The notes under the pieces were generated by a model. That model was not told where the DNA came from, did no database searches, and was given only the letters and a program-made list of their open reading frames with translations. Position numbers and translations under genes: made by a program. DNA of 64,000 nucleotides from CAZZNQ01 sp964655775 (GTDB lineage Bacteria > Planctomycetota > Brocadiia > SM23-32), in assembly GCA_964655775.1 (NCBI GenBank), contig CAZZNQ010000007.1:1-64000 (forward strand). The letters are read 5' to 3'. Below are positions 41,412 to 50,205 of this stretch, piece after piece; positions within the stretch are counted from its first letter, which is position 1; every line of letters begins with the position of its first letter.

Positions 41412-42436
41412 TCTTCCGCAAGCTGGCGGTCCGCCATGCGCCGCAGGTCCTGTTTGCGCGTGCGGCGGCTGGGCTCCCGCTTCTTGCGGGCCACCTGCTC
41501 CGTGGGGCGCTCCACGTCCGTCGCCCGCGGCACGTCCAGTTCCTCGATGGTGTCCACTATCCGCAGGTAGCTATCGTAGCGCTCGGCCGGGAGCGTGCCT
41601 TCGGCAGCAGCGCGCTTGACCGCGCAGCCCGGCTCGTGCAGGTGGACGCAGTCGGGGAGTTCGCAGTCCTCGGAGAGTTCCCAGATCTGGGGGAAGAACT
41701 GCGCCACGTCGCGCTTCTCGATGTCCCACAGGGCGAACTCGCGGATGCCGGGCGTGTCCACCACGTAGCCGCCGAAGTCCAGCCGGAGGAGCGACGCATA
41801 GGTGGTGACGTGGCGTCCCTTGGTGCTCACCGGTCCGGTCCGGAGTCTCAGGCCCGGCTGGAGGGCGTTCAGCAGCGATGACTTCCCCACGCCGCTGTGT
41901 CCGGCCAGGACGGTGCTCTTGTCCCGCAGGCAGTCGCGCAAATCATCCAGGCCCGTTCCCTGCCGGGCGCTGGTCAGCAGGACGGTGTACTCCAATTCGC
42001 GGTAGGCGTGGACGACGCCCATGTACTCCGCGTCCCGCTCGGCCAGGTCGATCTTGTTAACGCAGATGACGGGATCGAGTCCGCCGGCATGCCCGGCGAT
42101 TATGTAGCGGTCGATCAGGCCCATATTCAGCGGCGGGCGATGCACGGCGGACACGATCAGGAGCTGGTCCACGTTGGTGACGATGACCTGCTCGAGCCAG
42201 CGTCCCTGCCCGCGCGGCGACCGGCGCGAGAGCTTCGTTCGGCGCGGCAGCACCTCCTCGATGACGCCCTCGCCGTCCTGAACCAGGGAGAACTCGACTT
42301 CGTCGCCGACCGCGACGGGCTTGGACTCGCCGGTATCGCTCTCGACCAGGCGTCCCCTGGCTTTGCACTCGTAGGTGCGACCGTCGCAGTCCACTTCGCA
42401 CAGCACGGAGCGGATCTTGGTGACGGTGCCCCTCAT
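41378..42436 (-). CDS. rsgA: Ribosome small-subunit-dependent GTPase A
   Basis: 352-residue circularly permuted GTPase aiding late 30S maturation. It has an N-terminal OB fold, then NKIDL (G4), GHSGVGKSS (G1) and DTPGIREFAL (G3), followed by a zinc-binding C-terminal segment CELPDCVHLHEPGC. The start overlaps the holB stop as ATGA, and it is the last gene of the operon that begins with lpd. Confidence 0.95.
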   Translation of the reverse strand: MRGTVTKIRSVLCEVDCDGRTYECKARGRLVESDTGESKPVAVGDEVEFSLVQDGEGVIEEVLPRRTKLSRRSPRGQGRWLEQVIVTNVDQLLIVSAVHRPPLNMGLIDRYIIAGHAGGLDPVICVNKIDLAERDAEYMGVVHAYRELEYTVLLTSARQGTGLDDLRDCLRDKSTVLAGHSGVGKSSLLNALQPGLRLRTGPVSTKGRHVTTYASLLRLDFGGYVVDTPGIREFALWDIEKRDVAQFFPQIWELSEDCELPDCVHLHEPGCAVKRAAAEGTLPAERYDSYLRIVDTIEELDVPRATDVERPTEQVARKKREPSRRTRKQDLRRMADRQLAEDYEDEDFEGPW

Positions 42437-43461
42437 GCGCGCTTCTCCGTCGAACGCCGCATGCCGAGTTGCGTGAACAGGTTGTCCAGCGTGATCTGCA
42501 CGTTCGCGTTGCCGCCGATTCTATCGATCGATTCCATGACCAGGTCGGCGCACCGGAGGAAGTCGTCGGGGCTGTGCCCCTCAGTCAGGGCGTCCAGGTC
42601 GCCTGCGAGGGCCGGGTCGACCAGTTGGTCTTGTTCTGCGCCGGCGGCCCCCGCCGCAAGGTCGCGGTAGAACAGGGCGACGTTCTCCAAGAGGTCCTGC
42701 AGTGTGTTGCGCGATTCGGTGCCGGATCCGCCATGCGAGTATGCGAAGCCGCTCAATTCGTCCGAGAGGTGGAAGTTGTCCTCCTTCGTCAGCTTCTTCA
42801 GGGCATCCGCCAGTCGCTGATGCCGTTCGTAGAAGCCCAGCTCATGGAGACGCCGGGCCAGCCCGGGGCTGCCCCAGCACCTGCGCGCCAGCCAGCGCGC
42901 GGCATCCGCGGGGACACCCTCCGATTCCAGTTCGTCTCGCAGAACGCCGGGCGGAAGGTTATGGAATCGGACGAGGCGGCATCGGCTGACGATGGTCTCC
43001 GGCACCTGCTGCAGGCTGGCGGCCAGCAGCACGAACACGCATGGCTCGGGGGGTTCTTCCAACGTCTTCAGGAAGGAGTTGGCCGCTTCGATGCTCATCC
43101 GGTCGGCGTCCCGGATCACGAAAGCGCGCCGCGTGCCGGCTGCGGGCTTCAGGGAAGCGACGGACTGCATCTCGCGGACGGCGTCGATGGGCACCGACTG
43201 CCTGCCGTCCGGGACGCCGGCTTCCCGATAGTCGGCGTGGTGGTCGTCGGCCATCATCCGGCACGACGGACAACGGCCACACGCTTCGGTGGGGGAGTCG
43301 CCGTGGCACAGGACGATGCGGGCCAGTTCACGGGCCGCGTCCAGGCGCCCCGTTCCCTCGGCGCCAAGGAACAGCAGCGCGTGGGGCAGCCGCTCCGCTT
43401 CGAGGAGCTCCGTCAACGCTCTCACGGCAGCCTGCTGGGCCGGGACGTCTTCGAAAGCCAT
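42433..43461 (-). CDS. holB: DNA polymerase III subunit delta'
   Basis: 342-residue clamp-loader subunit of the AAA+ family. It has HALLFLGAEGTGRLDAARELA (a modified P-loop, as expected for delta'), the zinc module CGRCPSC, FLKTLEEPPEPCVFVLLA and VSRCR, and an alpha-helical C-terminal domain. Delta' versions do not hydrolyse ATP, which fits the altered Walker A. It sits between the lipoyl protein and rsgA. Confidence 0.9.
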   Translation of the reverse strand: MAFEDVPAQQAAVRALTELLEAERLPHALLFLGAEGTGRLDAARELARIVLCHGDSPTEACGRCPSCRMMADDHHADYREAGVPDGRQSVPIDAVREMQSVASLKPAAGTRRAFVIRDADRMSIEAANSFLKTLEEPPEPCVFVLLAASLQQVPETIVSRCRLVRFHNLPPGVLRDELESEGVPADAARWLARRCWGSPGLARRLHELGFYERHQRLADALKKLTKEDNFHLSDELSGFAYSHGGSGTESRNTLQDLLENVALFYRDLAAGAAGAEQDQLVDPALAGDLDALTEGHSPDDFLRCADLVMESIDRIGGNANVQITLDNLFTQLGMRRSTEKRA

Positions 43462-43468
43462 GATTCCC

Positions 43469-43708
43469 CTATTCGGCGATCTTCGCCATCACCTGGCCTA
43501 CCTGCACGGTGTCGCCTTCCTCCACCAGGATTGCGTCTATCTTGCCCGAGACCGGGGAGGGCACCGTGAAGGCCGCCTTGTCGGTTACCATCTCCACCAT
43601 GTCGTCGCCTTCCTCCACGTCGTCGCCTTCCGCCACGTACCAGAAAGAAACGTCGGCCTTGTCGGGTGCGTCTTCGCCCAGCTCGGGAAGCTTGAAATCG
43701 GTCGCCAT
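43469..43708 (-). CDS. Free-standing lipoyl/biotinyl-domain protein
   Basis: 79-residue protein that is only one lipoyl-type domain. Lys44 in MVTDKAAFTVPSPVSG sits in the DKA turn, which favours lipoylation over biotinylation (biotin domains have MKM). It lies between lipA and holB in an operon with lipB and lpd. No E1, E2 or glycine-cleavage genes are present, so it may be a mobile lipoyl carrier or part of a split complex encoded elsewhere. It begins 12 bases after the lipA stop. Confidence 0.88.
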   Translation of the reverse strand: MATDFKLPELGEDAPDKADVSFWYVAEGDDVEEGDDMVEMVTDKAAFTVPSPVSGKIDAILVEEGDTVQVGQVMAKIAE

Positions 43709-43720
43709 CTGCTGCTCCTG

Positions 43721-44614
43721 TCAGTCGGTCTGTTGGTCGGTCTTTTCGGTCTGCAGAAATCTTTCGGCCATCTCCGCCGCATGGTAGCTGCTTCGCACGA
43801 ACGGTCCGCTGGCCACGCCGTCGAATCCCATGCGTTCCGCCGTCTCGCGCAGCCGCTCGAAGCGTTGGGGTGTCGCGAACTCGACCACCGAATGATGCTC
43901 TTTCGACGGTGCGAGATACTGCCCGATCGTCATCAGACGGCATCCGGCCTCCAGCAGATCGCGCAGAACGGTCTCGACTTCGTCGTCGCGTTCGCCAAGG
44001 CCCAGCATGATGCCGCTCTTCACCGGCGGAGCGTCGGGCCGGCCGGCCGCCTGCGCCAGCACGGCCAGCGAGCGGGCATAGTCGGCTGCGGGCCGGACCT
44101 CGTGGTAGAGGCGGGGCACCGTCTCCACGTTATGATTGAAGACTTCGGGTCCGGCGTCAAGCACGCGCGCAATGTCGTCGCGCCGCCCCTGGAAGTCGGG
44201 CACTAGCAACTCGACGCTCGCGTCCGTCTGCTCGTGGACGGCCTCGATGGTGCGCGCGAACTGGCCGCTGCCGCCGTCGGGCAGATCGTCCCGCGTTACG
44301 CTGGTCACCACCACGTGGCGCAGGCCCAACTCCCGCGTCGCCTCGGCCAGCCTTTCCGGCTCCCCAGGGTCCAGCGGGAGCGGGGCGCCGCCGGCAACAG
44401 CGCAGAAGGTGCAGTTGCGGGTGCATACGTCGCCCAGGATCATGAACGTAGCCGTACCGCGCGCAAAGCACTCACAGAGGTTGGGGCAGTGAGCAGACTG
44501 GCAAACCGTATGCAGTTCCAGACGTTCCAGGAGGGCGTGGACGCGCTCCATCCTGCCCGGCGGGGGGAGGCGTTTCTTGAGCCACGGCGGGAATCTTCGC
44601 GCTGTCTTGCTCAT
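43721..44614 (-). CDS. lipA: Lipoyl synthase
   Basis: 297-residue radical-SAM enzyme that inserts two sulfurs into the octanoyl group of lipoyl domains. It contains the auxiliary-cluster motif CQSAHCPNLCECF and the radical-SAM motif CTRNCTFC, then VTSVTRDDLPDGG, FNHNVETVPRLY, and the terminal RSSY serine motif. Its ATG overlaps the lipB stop as ATGA, so the two are translationally coupled. Confidence 0.96.
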   Translation of the reverse strand: MSKTARRFPPWLKKRLPPPGRMERVHALLERLELHTVCQSAHCPNLCECFARGTATFMILGDVCTRNCTFCAVAGGAPLPLDPGEPERLAEATRELGLRHVVVTSVTRDDLPDGGSGQFARTIEAVHEQTDASVELLVPDFQGRRDDIARVLDAGPEVFNHNVETVPRLYHEVRPAADYARSLAVLAQAAGRPDAPPVKSGIMLGLGERDDEVETVLRDLLEAGCRLMTIGQYLAPSKEHHSVVEFATPQRFERLRETAERMGFDGVASGPFVRSSYHAAEMAERFLQTEKTDQQTD

Positions 44615-45303
44615 AGTGTGGCCGCCGACCTCTCCGGCGCCTCCACAGCATCGAAACCGAAGTCCTCCGCGAAGAACCGAGCCGCCCTCTGCGCGACCTC
44701 GTTCAGCTCGGGCGCGTGGCCCGTCTCCCGTTTCAGGCTGGTCATGGTAACGTCCGGGAGGCCGCACGGCACGATCAGATCGAAGTAGTCGAGGTCCGGC
44801 GCAACGTTCAGCGCCACCCCGTGGTAGGTGACCCAGCGCCGGACGGCTATGCCGATGGACGCGATCTTGCGCTCGCCGACCCAGCAGCCGGTGTGCGGGC
44901 CTTTCGCGTGCGCCGTCACGCCGTAGCTCGCGCACAGCCGCACCAGCCACGATTGCAGGTCACGCAGGTAGCGATGGAGGTCCGGCCCCCGGCGGCGCAG
45001 ATCGACGATCGGGTAGACGACAAGCTGGCCCGGGCCGTGAAAGGTCACTTGCCCGCCCCGGTTAGTGCGGTGCACGGCGACTCCCATTTCTTCCAGCCGC
45101 CGGCCGGCCGCGAGCACGTCCGCGGCTTGTCCGCGGCGGCCAATGGTGATGACGGGCGGATGCTCCACCGGCATCAGGTAGCTCGGACCGTCCGGCTCGT
45201 CGATGCAGCGGTCACGAAGGCGGACCTGCATGTCGAAAGCAACCTGGTAATCCATCCGGCGCAGCGGCAGGCACATGAGTTCTTGGCGTGCTGCATCCGC
45301 CAT
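44611..45303 (-). CDS. lipB: Octanoyltransferase LipB
   Basis: 230-residue enzyme moving octanoyl from acyl carrier protein to lipoyl domains. RGGQVTFHGPGQLVVYPI, then KIASIGIAVRRWVTYHGVALNV with the catalytic lysine, and VPCGLPDVTMTSL with the catalytic cysteine are all present. ATG 45303 lies behind GGAGAGG and 5 bases after lpd; longer in-frame starts run into lpd and look non-coding. Confidence 0.95.
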   Translation of the reverse strand: MADAARQELMCLPLRRMDYQVAFDMQVRLRDRCIDEPDGPSYLMPVEHPPVITIGRRGQAADVLAAGRRLEEMGVAVHRTNRGGQVTFHGPGQLVVYPIVDLRRRGPDLHRYLRDLQSWLVRLCASYGVTAHAKGPHTGCWVGERKIASIGIAVRRWVTYHGVALNVAPDLDYFDLIVPCGLPDVTMTSLKRETGHAPELNEVAQRAARFFAEDFGFDAVEAPERSAATL

Positions 45304-45308
45304 CGAGC

Positions 45309-46706
45309 TCAACCTCTCCAGTTGATCGGCATCCCGATGACACCCTCCGCCGCCTCGCGGACGGACTCGGGCATGGTCGGGTGCGCGTGAATGGTCTCGC
45401 TCATCTCCTCGGCGGTGCACTCCAGCTTGACCGCAAGGCAGGCCTCGCCCAGAAGATCGCTGGCGTGCTCGCCGCAAATGGCCACGCCCACGATCCGCCC
45501 GGTTCTTTCTTCGCAGATCATCTTCACGAAACCGTCGGTGGCCGCGGCGATGTGCGCCTTGCCCAGCGCGCGGAACGGGAATTTCTTGACTGTGATTTCG
45601 CCGATCTCCGCCTTCGCTTCCTCTTCCGAGAGGCCCACCAGCCCTATCTCGGGGAAGGAGAAAACGACGGCCGGCACGACGCGATAGTCCATTTCGGTGG
45701 TGATAGTGCCGGTGAGGTGAGCGGCGGCCACCACGGCCTCCTGGCTGGCGACGTGCGCCAGCAGGGCCTTGCCGTTGACGTCGCCGATGGCGTAGATGTG
45801 CGACTTCGAAGTCTGAAGGTGTTCGTTCACGCTCAGCTCGCCCTTTTCCCCGGTCTCAAGGCCGGCCTTCTCCACGTCCAGACCGCTGCAATCGGGTTTG
45901 CGGCCGACGCATACAAGCATCTTCTGTGCCTCCACGGCGTCGCCGCCGGACAGCTTCACGCGCACGCCGCCGTCGGTCTTCTCCATCTCCTCGACCCGCT
46001 GGCCCGTCACGACCTCGACGCCGCGCTTCTTCAGGGCCTTGGTGACCTCGGCAGCGCAGTCGGCATCCAGTGCGGGCAGCAGGCGATCCAGCGCCTCGAC
46101 CACCGTTACCTCGACACCCAGAACCGAGTAGATGCCGGCGAACTCGATTCCGATGTAGCCGCCGCCAACGACGATGACGGACTCGGGAAGCTCGTTCGCC
46201 GTCACGGCGTCCGAGCTGTCGATCACGACGTCATGGTCGAAGGGCGTGGCGGGCAACTCGAAGGGCTTGGAGCCGGTGGCGATGATGATGTTGCGCGCTG
46301 TGATGGATGAGTCCTCGTCCCCGCCCTTGACTTCGAGCGTATGGGGATCGGCGAAGGACGCCTCGCCGCGGATAAGGTCCACCTTGTTGGCCTTAAGCAG
46401 GCCTTCGACGCCGCCACGGAGGGTCTTGACGACTTTGTCGCGGTGCTTGCCTGTTGCTGCGTAGTCGATCTTCACATCCGAAGCGCCGACTCCGAACTGC
46501 TCCCCGGCCTGGGCATCCAGCAGTGTGCGCGCGGCCTGCCACAGGGCCTTGGTCGGGATGCAGCCCACGTTGGTGCAGACGCCGCCGAGCTTGCCCTTCT
46601 CGATCACGCACGCTTTCGCCCCGAGCTGGGCGGCCCGTATACCGGCCACGTAGCCTCCCGGTCCCGCTCCGATCACGGCAACGTCGTACTGGTATTCGTC
46701 GGCCAT
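45309..46706 (-). CDS. lpd: Dihydrolipoyl dehydrogenase
   Basis: 465-residue flavoprotein E3 that reoxidises dihydrolipoyl groups with NAD. It has FAD motif VIGAGPGGYVAGIRAAQLG, redox disulfide CTNVGC, NAD motif VVGGGYIGIEFAGI, second FAD motif YAIGDV and the C-terminal catalytic His-Glu region AHPTMPESVREA. It leads the operon lpd-lipB-lipA-lipoyl protein-holB-rsgA. Confidence 0.96.
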   Translation of the reverse strand: MADEYQYDVAVIGAGPGGYVAGIRAAQLGAKACVIEKGKLGGVCTNVGCIPTKALWQAARTLLDAQAGEQFGVGASDVKIDYAATGKHRDKVVKTLRGGVEGLLKANKVDLIRGEASFADPHTLEVKGGDEDSSITARNIIIATGSKPFELPATPFDHDVVIDSSDAVTANELPESVIVVGGGYIGIEFAGIYSVLGVEVTVVEALDRLLPALDADCAAEVTKALKKRGVEVVTGQRVEEMEKTDGGVRVKLSGGDAVEAQKMLVCVGRKPDCSGLDVEKAGLETGEKGELSVNEHLQTSKSHIYAIGDVNGKALLAHVASQEAVVAAAHLTGTITTEMDYRVVPAVVFSFPEIGLVGLSEEEAKAEIGEITVKKFPFRALGKAHIAAATDGFVKMICEERTGRIVGVAICGEHASDLLGEACLAVKLECTAEEMSETIHAHPTMPESVREAAEGVIGMPINWRG

Positions 46707-46778
46707 TCCTGAAGGTCCTCCGGTCTCTGAGACGTTCGGTGGAAGTCCGCCCGCGCGCCCGCGAGCGGTGGAACTGTC

Positions 46779-46807
46779 ATTCTAAACCATACGGTGCGCG
46801 AAGTTAA
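46779..46807 (-). promoter_or_regulatory. Promoter for the lpd operon
   Basis: Minus strand: TTAACT (46802-46807), 17 bases, TAGAAT (46779-46784), about 70 bases before the lpd ATG. Confidence 0.5.
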
Positions 46808-46821
46808 GGGGCGGGCCGACC

Positions 46822-47919
46822 TCAACTCAGGTCGAACACCTCGCTGACGGACCGATTGTAGTGGATGCGATTGATGGTCCGCGCGAGGGTGTCGGAGAGG
46901 CAGCGTACCTTGAGGAACGGCAGCGACGCGAACTCGTCGGTTTGGGGTATGCTATTTGTTACCACGAAGCGCTTCAGCCCGTAATCCTCGTGCAGCTCGA
47001 TCAGGCGCTGCCGTGCCTTGCTCTGGCACAGGTTGTGGCTGGCGGCAAGGTAGACCTCGCGGATTCCCTTCTCGGTGAGTCTCTTCACCAGTTCATAGAC
47101 CGTGCCGGCCGTGCTCACAATGTCATCCAGGACGACGGCCTTTGTCTTGCCGCGGAAATCGCCGATCACGTCCGAGATCACGGCCACCTCGGCCTCCGGC
47201 CTGGTTTTCGAACCGATGGCGCAGGTCAGGCCGAGGGCCCGGCCGAAGTGGGTGATGAGCTTCGAGGCGCCGGCGTCCGGGGCGACGGCGATGACGTCGT
47301 CCGCGTCCTGGAAGCAGCCGAACTCCTCCACGAACAGGATCAGGGATTTCAGCATGGTCACCGGCATGTCGCCGTAGAAGCCGCGAATCTGGCCGGAATG
47401 CGGTTCCCAGGCGATCAGGCGGTCGACGCCGGAGACGGCCGTCATGTCGGCGATCAGCTTGGCGGTGGTGGGTTCGCGCTGAAACGCCGTGGGCTTGTCC
47501 TGGCGGGCGTACGGCAGGTAGGGGACCACGGCGGTCACGTGCTGGGCGCCGTGCTCGCGGAAGGTGCGGGCGGCGATCAGCAGCGCCATGTAGTTCTCGT
47601 CCACGCTTCGTTCGGAGGTCGGATCGAGGAGTGCCTGGAACAGGAACACGTCGTAGCCGCCCACGTGGTGGTCGAGCCGCACGCATGTGGTCGTGTCGGA
47701 GAACTGCCAGTCGATGTTCTCCATGTGAAGGACGGACTCCTCGCTGTCGGCATCGGCCAGAAGCTCGTCGTAGCGCCTCACGACACTCCCCGCCAGCGCC
47801 GATGCGGACGAGCAGGACGCGACGAGCAGCCGCCCGCGCGTCGACTCCATTCTCTGCGCCTGTTCGCCGGCGAAGCGCTCTGGCGTGAAGAACATCCTGC
47901 GATCCTCTTGTTTGGCCAT
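46822..47919 (-). CDS. prs: Ribose-phosphate pyrophosphokinase (PRPP synthase)
   Basis: 365-residue enzyme transferring pyrophosphate from ATP to ribose 5-phosphate. It shows VPYLPYARQDKP, then WEPHSGQIRGF, VAPDAGASKL and the PRPP loop VVLDDIVSTAGT. The loop is DDIVSTAGT rather than DDMxDTxGT, a spelling seen in archaeal enzymes, and the protein is about 45 residues longer than usual, mostly at the N-terminus. ATG 47919 is chosen; an internal ATG near 47895 is possible. PRPP feeds pyrE (62622), purine synthesis, and histidine synthesis upstream of hisI (4688). Confidence 0.88.
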   Translation of the reverse strand: MAKQEDRRMFFTPERFAGEQAQRMESTRGRLLVASCSSASALAGSVVRRYDELLADADSEESVLHMENIDWQFSDTTTCVRLDHHVGGYDVFLFQALLDPTSERSVDENYMALLIAARTFREHGAQHVTAVVPYLPYARQDKPTAFQREPTTAKLIADMTAVSGVDRLIAWEPHSGQIRGFYGDMPVTMLKSLILFVEEFGCFQDADDVIAVAPDAGASKLITHFGRALGLTCAIGSKTRPEAEVAVISDVIGDFRGKTKAVVLDDIVSTAGTVYELVKRLTEKGIREVYLAASHNLCQSKARQRLIELHEDYGLKRFVVTNSIPQTDEFASLPFLKVRCLSDTLARTINRIHYNRSVSEVFDLS

Positions 47920-47985
47920 CTCCGGAATGTCCTCCTCAGGATATGTTGGTCTGTCCAGTCGCAATGCCTGCGGTCCGGAAGGGCG

Positions 47986-48642
47986 TCATGCTTGCCGGAT
48001 CTCGGCTTCGGCCCGTCCGTCCTGCAAGCTGGCGTACACCAATCCTCCGTTCCTGAGCGGGCCGGGGTTGGCGATGGTGGTGTGGCCAAGCGTGCTCACT
48101 GTCGCGCTCTCATGAATGTGGCCGGTGAAGCAGAGAACCGGCTGCCGCGCGTCGATGAACTCCCGCACCGACCGGCTGCCCACGTGCCCGCCTCGGCGCG
48201 CTACGTCGGCCACGCTGTCCAGGGGCGGCTGATGGCAGACGAGGACCAGCGGCAGGTCGGTGTCCAGGCCGTCCACCGCCCGCTCCAGCACGGCCCTCAA
48301 CCGGCCCTCGGTCATCTCATTCGGCGTCCACGAGGGACAGGGGATGGAACCGCCCGCTCCCGCGAATGCGACGCCGTCGCGGACAACGTGCCGGCCGTCG
48401 ACGCTGACATCCTCCTCGGCCAGGTAGTCGCCCACGTCCGGGTGATCGCAGTTGCCGGGCACAGCCAGCACGCTCCGGTTCACCTCTCGAACCGCGTCGA
48501 GCACCTTGCGGACATCTTCACGATGGCCGAAATGCGTCAGGTCACCGGTCAGAAGCACCACGTCCGCCGCGGCGACGTCCTCGGTAACGTCGGCAAGGCG
48601 CGCCGTCGCCCCGTGGATGTCCGTCATGCTGACGATGATCAC
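47986..48642 (-). CDS. Calcineurin-like metallophosphoesterase
   Basis: 218-residue phosphoesterase with the dimetal motifs in order: TDIHG, LLTGDLTHFG, VPGNCDHPD, VCHQPP and FTGHIHE. The GNCDH variant of GNHD occurs in small YfcE-like phosphodiesterases. GTG 48642 is behind AGGAG at 7 bases and gives the expected start of the fold. It ends about 65 bases before the prs start on the same strand. The substrate is not predictable. Confidence 0.88.
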   Translation of the reverse strand: MIIVSMTDIHGATARLADVTEDVAAADVVLLTGDLTHFGHREDVRKVLDAVREVNRSVLAVPGNCDHPDVGDYLAEEDVSVDGRHVVRDGVAFAGAGGSIPCPSWTPNEMTEGRLRAVLERAVDGLDTDLPLVLVCHQPPLDSVADVARRGGHVGSRSVREFIDARQPVLCFTGHIHESATVSTLGHTTIANPGPLRNGGLVYASLQDGRAEAEIRQA

Positions 48643-48670
48643 GGTATTCTCCTGAACAGGCGCCGCCGGA

Positions 48671-50128
48671 TCAGCCGACCAGATAGCCGCCTCTTGTGCG
48701 CTCCAGCTCGTCGGCGCCTTCGGCACGTCCGTTCTCGCGCAACCGCTCGCAGTACGAAGGCCATTCCGAGCGCGTGTGGAAAGGTCCGCCTTCCTGCAGG
48801 ACGGTCCAGAGCGGATCGATGCGGTTCGCGGACATCGCCATCATGTCGGCGGTCCATTGCTCCAGTAGGGCCAGGCCACGGTCGGCTATGTCCGGTCGCT
48901 CTGAGGCCAGGTCGCGGGTCTCGTGAGGGTCTTCCTCCAGATTGAACAGCATCACCGGCGGGAAATCCTTCATGCCCGTGTGATAGGTGCGGATAACGAT
49001 CCACGGTCCGAACCGCACCGCGCGCTGGCAGCTCCACGCGCACTGCGAAACGACAAGGAACTCGCGTCCCGTGTCCGAAGCGCCGTCGAGTGCCGGGGCG
49101 AAGCTGCACCCGTCCCAGCGCCCGGCGGGCTTTCCGCCCAGCAGTTCCATCACCGTCGGCGGCAGGTCCAGGTTGTAGTGCAGGCCGTCGTCCATGTTGC
49201 CGCCTGTCTTGCCCGGCCACCGGATGATTAGCGGCACGCGGCTGGTGATGTGGTCGGCCGTCTGATGGTCGCCGTAGACGTTCAACTCGCCCTGGTTCTC
49301 GCCGTGGTCGGAGCTGATGATGATGGCCGTATCCTCCAGCAGACCGCGTTCCTCCAGCGCGTCCAGGATCATGCCCAGATGCTGGTCGGCATAGCGGATG
49401 CCGCAGTCGTAGCCGTCCACCCACCGCCTGTAGTCCTCCAGGCCGGCAATCTCGTTCGGCAGGTCGAACCGGTCGTTCCGCGGTCCGAAGCCGCGCGGCT
49501 CCCGGGCGCTGTGGGGACCGTAGCTTCGCAGTTGCCGGTTGATGGCGTCCTGGTCGATCCAGTCCGGCAGAGGGGCGTCCTTGAAAGGGTTGCCGAACTC
49601 CTCCGGGGTGCGATAGGGCGTGTGTGGGTCCCAGACGTTCACGTGCAGGAACCAGTTGTCCTCTTCGCCGTGCCGGTCGAGCCACTCCAGCGCGGTGGGC
49701 ACCACCTCTTCGGCCCTTTCCATTCCGCCGCGCCCCGGGTTGTGCATCTCGCGGAACCCGTGGTAGAACCACCACGCCGAGTGCCGTTCGGCGAAGGGGC
49801 TCACGGAGGAGGTGTAGATTCCGCAGGTGCGCATGGCGGCAGGCCACGTGTTCCAGTTGGGCCCCAGGCGGAAGCCTCTGTCCGGGCCGACGATATACGG
49901 GTCGGCCGCCGTCCCGCCGTGGTCGACCACGCCTGTGTGGATGCCGTGCCGGCCCAGGAACAGGGCGGCGCGGGACGGAAGGCAGGGGGCGTCGCTGGCG
50001 TAGTAGTTCGTGAACACCGTGCCTTCTGCGGCGATGCGGTCGATGTTGGGCGAGGTGTCCCGATGGTAGCCGTAACAGCCCAGATGGTCGGGGCGCAGAG
50101 TGTCGATGTCGTAGTAGAGGATGCGCAC
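48671..50128 (-). CDS. Formylglycine-dependent sulfatase
   Basis: 485-residue arylsulfatase-family enzyme that would remove sulfate from sugars or other esters. The start YYDIDTLRPDHLGCYGY carries the metal aspartates, the active-site motif is CLPSR (Cys49, with Pro51 and Arg53), to be converted to formylglycine, and ISSDHGENQGE holds the later metal ligands. There is no signal peptide, so it would act in the cytoplasm unless the start is wrong. No maturase is in the window. It lies with carbohydrate genes (50206-56126). Confidence 0.92.
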   Translation of the reverse strand: MRILYYDIDTLRPDHLGCYGYHRDTSPNIDRIAAEGTVFTNYYASDAPCLPSRAALFLGRHGIHTGVVDHGGTAADPYIVGPDRGFRLGPNWNTWPAAMRTCGIYTSSVSPFAERHSAWWFYHGFREMHNPGRGGMERAEEVVPTALEWLDRHGEEDNWFLHVNVWDPHTPYRTPEEFGNPFKDAPLPDWIDQDAINRQLRSYGPHSAREPRGFGPRNDRFDLPNEIAGLEDYRRWVDGYDCGIRYADQHLGMILDALEERGLLEDTAIIISSDHGENQGELNVYGDHQTADHITSRVPLIIRWPGKTGGNMDDGLHYNLDLPPTVMELLGGKPAGRWDGCSFAPALDGASDTGREFLVVSQCAWSCQRAVRFGPWIVIRTYHTGMKDFPPVMLFNLEEDPHETRDLASERPDIADRGLALLEQWTADMMAMSANRIDPLWTVLQEGGPFHTRSEWPSYCERLRENGRAEGADELERTRGGYLVG

Positions 50129-50205
50129 GAGGGATTCTCCGCAAACGAAGGGAACGGGGAGTCAAACGGTAGCTGCGGGCATTCTGTTCGGAAAGGCCCT
50201 GCCTG

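Noticed and set aside
46861..48945. 694-codon plus-strand open frame over prs, the phosphoesterase and the sulfatase end
   Set aside because: It crosses three well-supported minus-strand genes and shows only complementary-strand composition.
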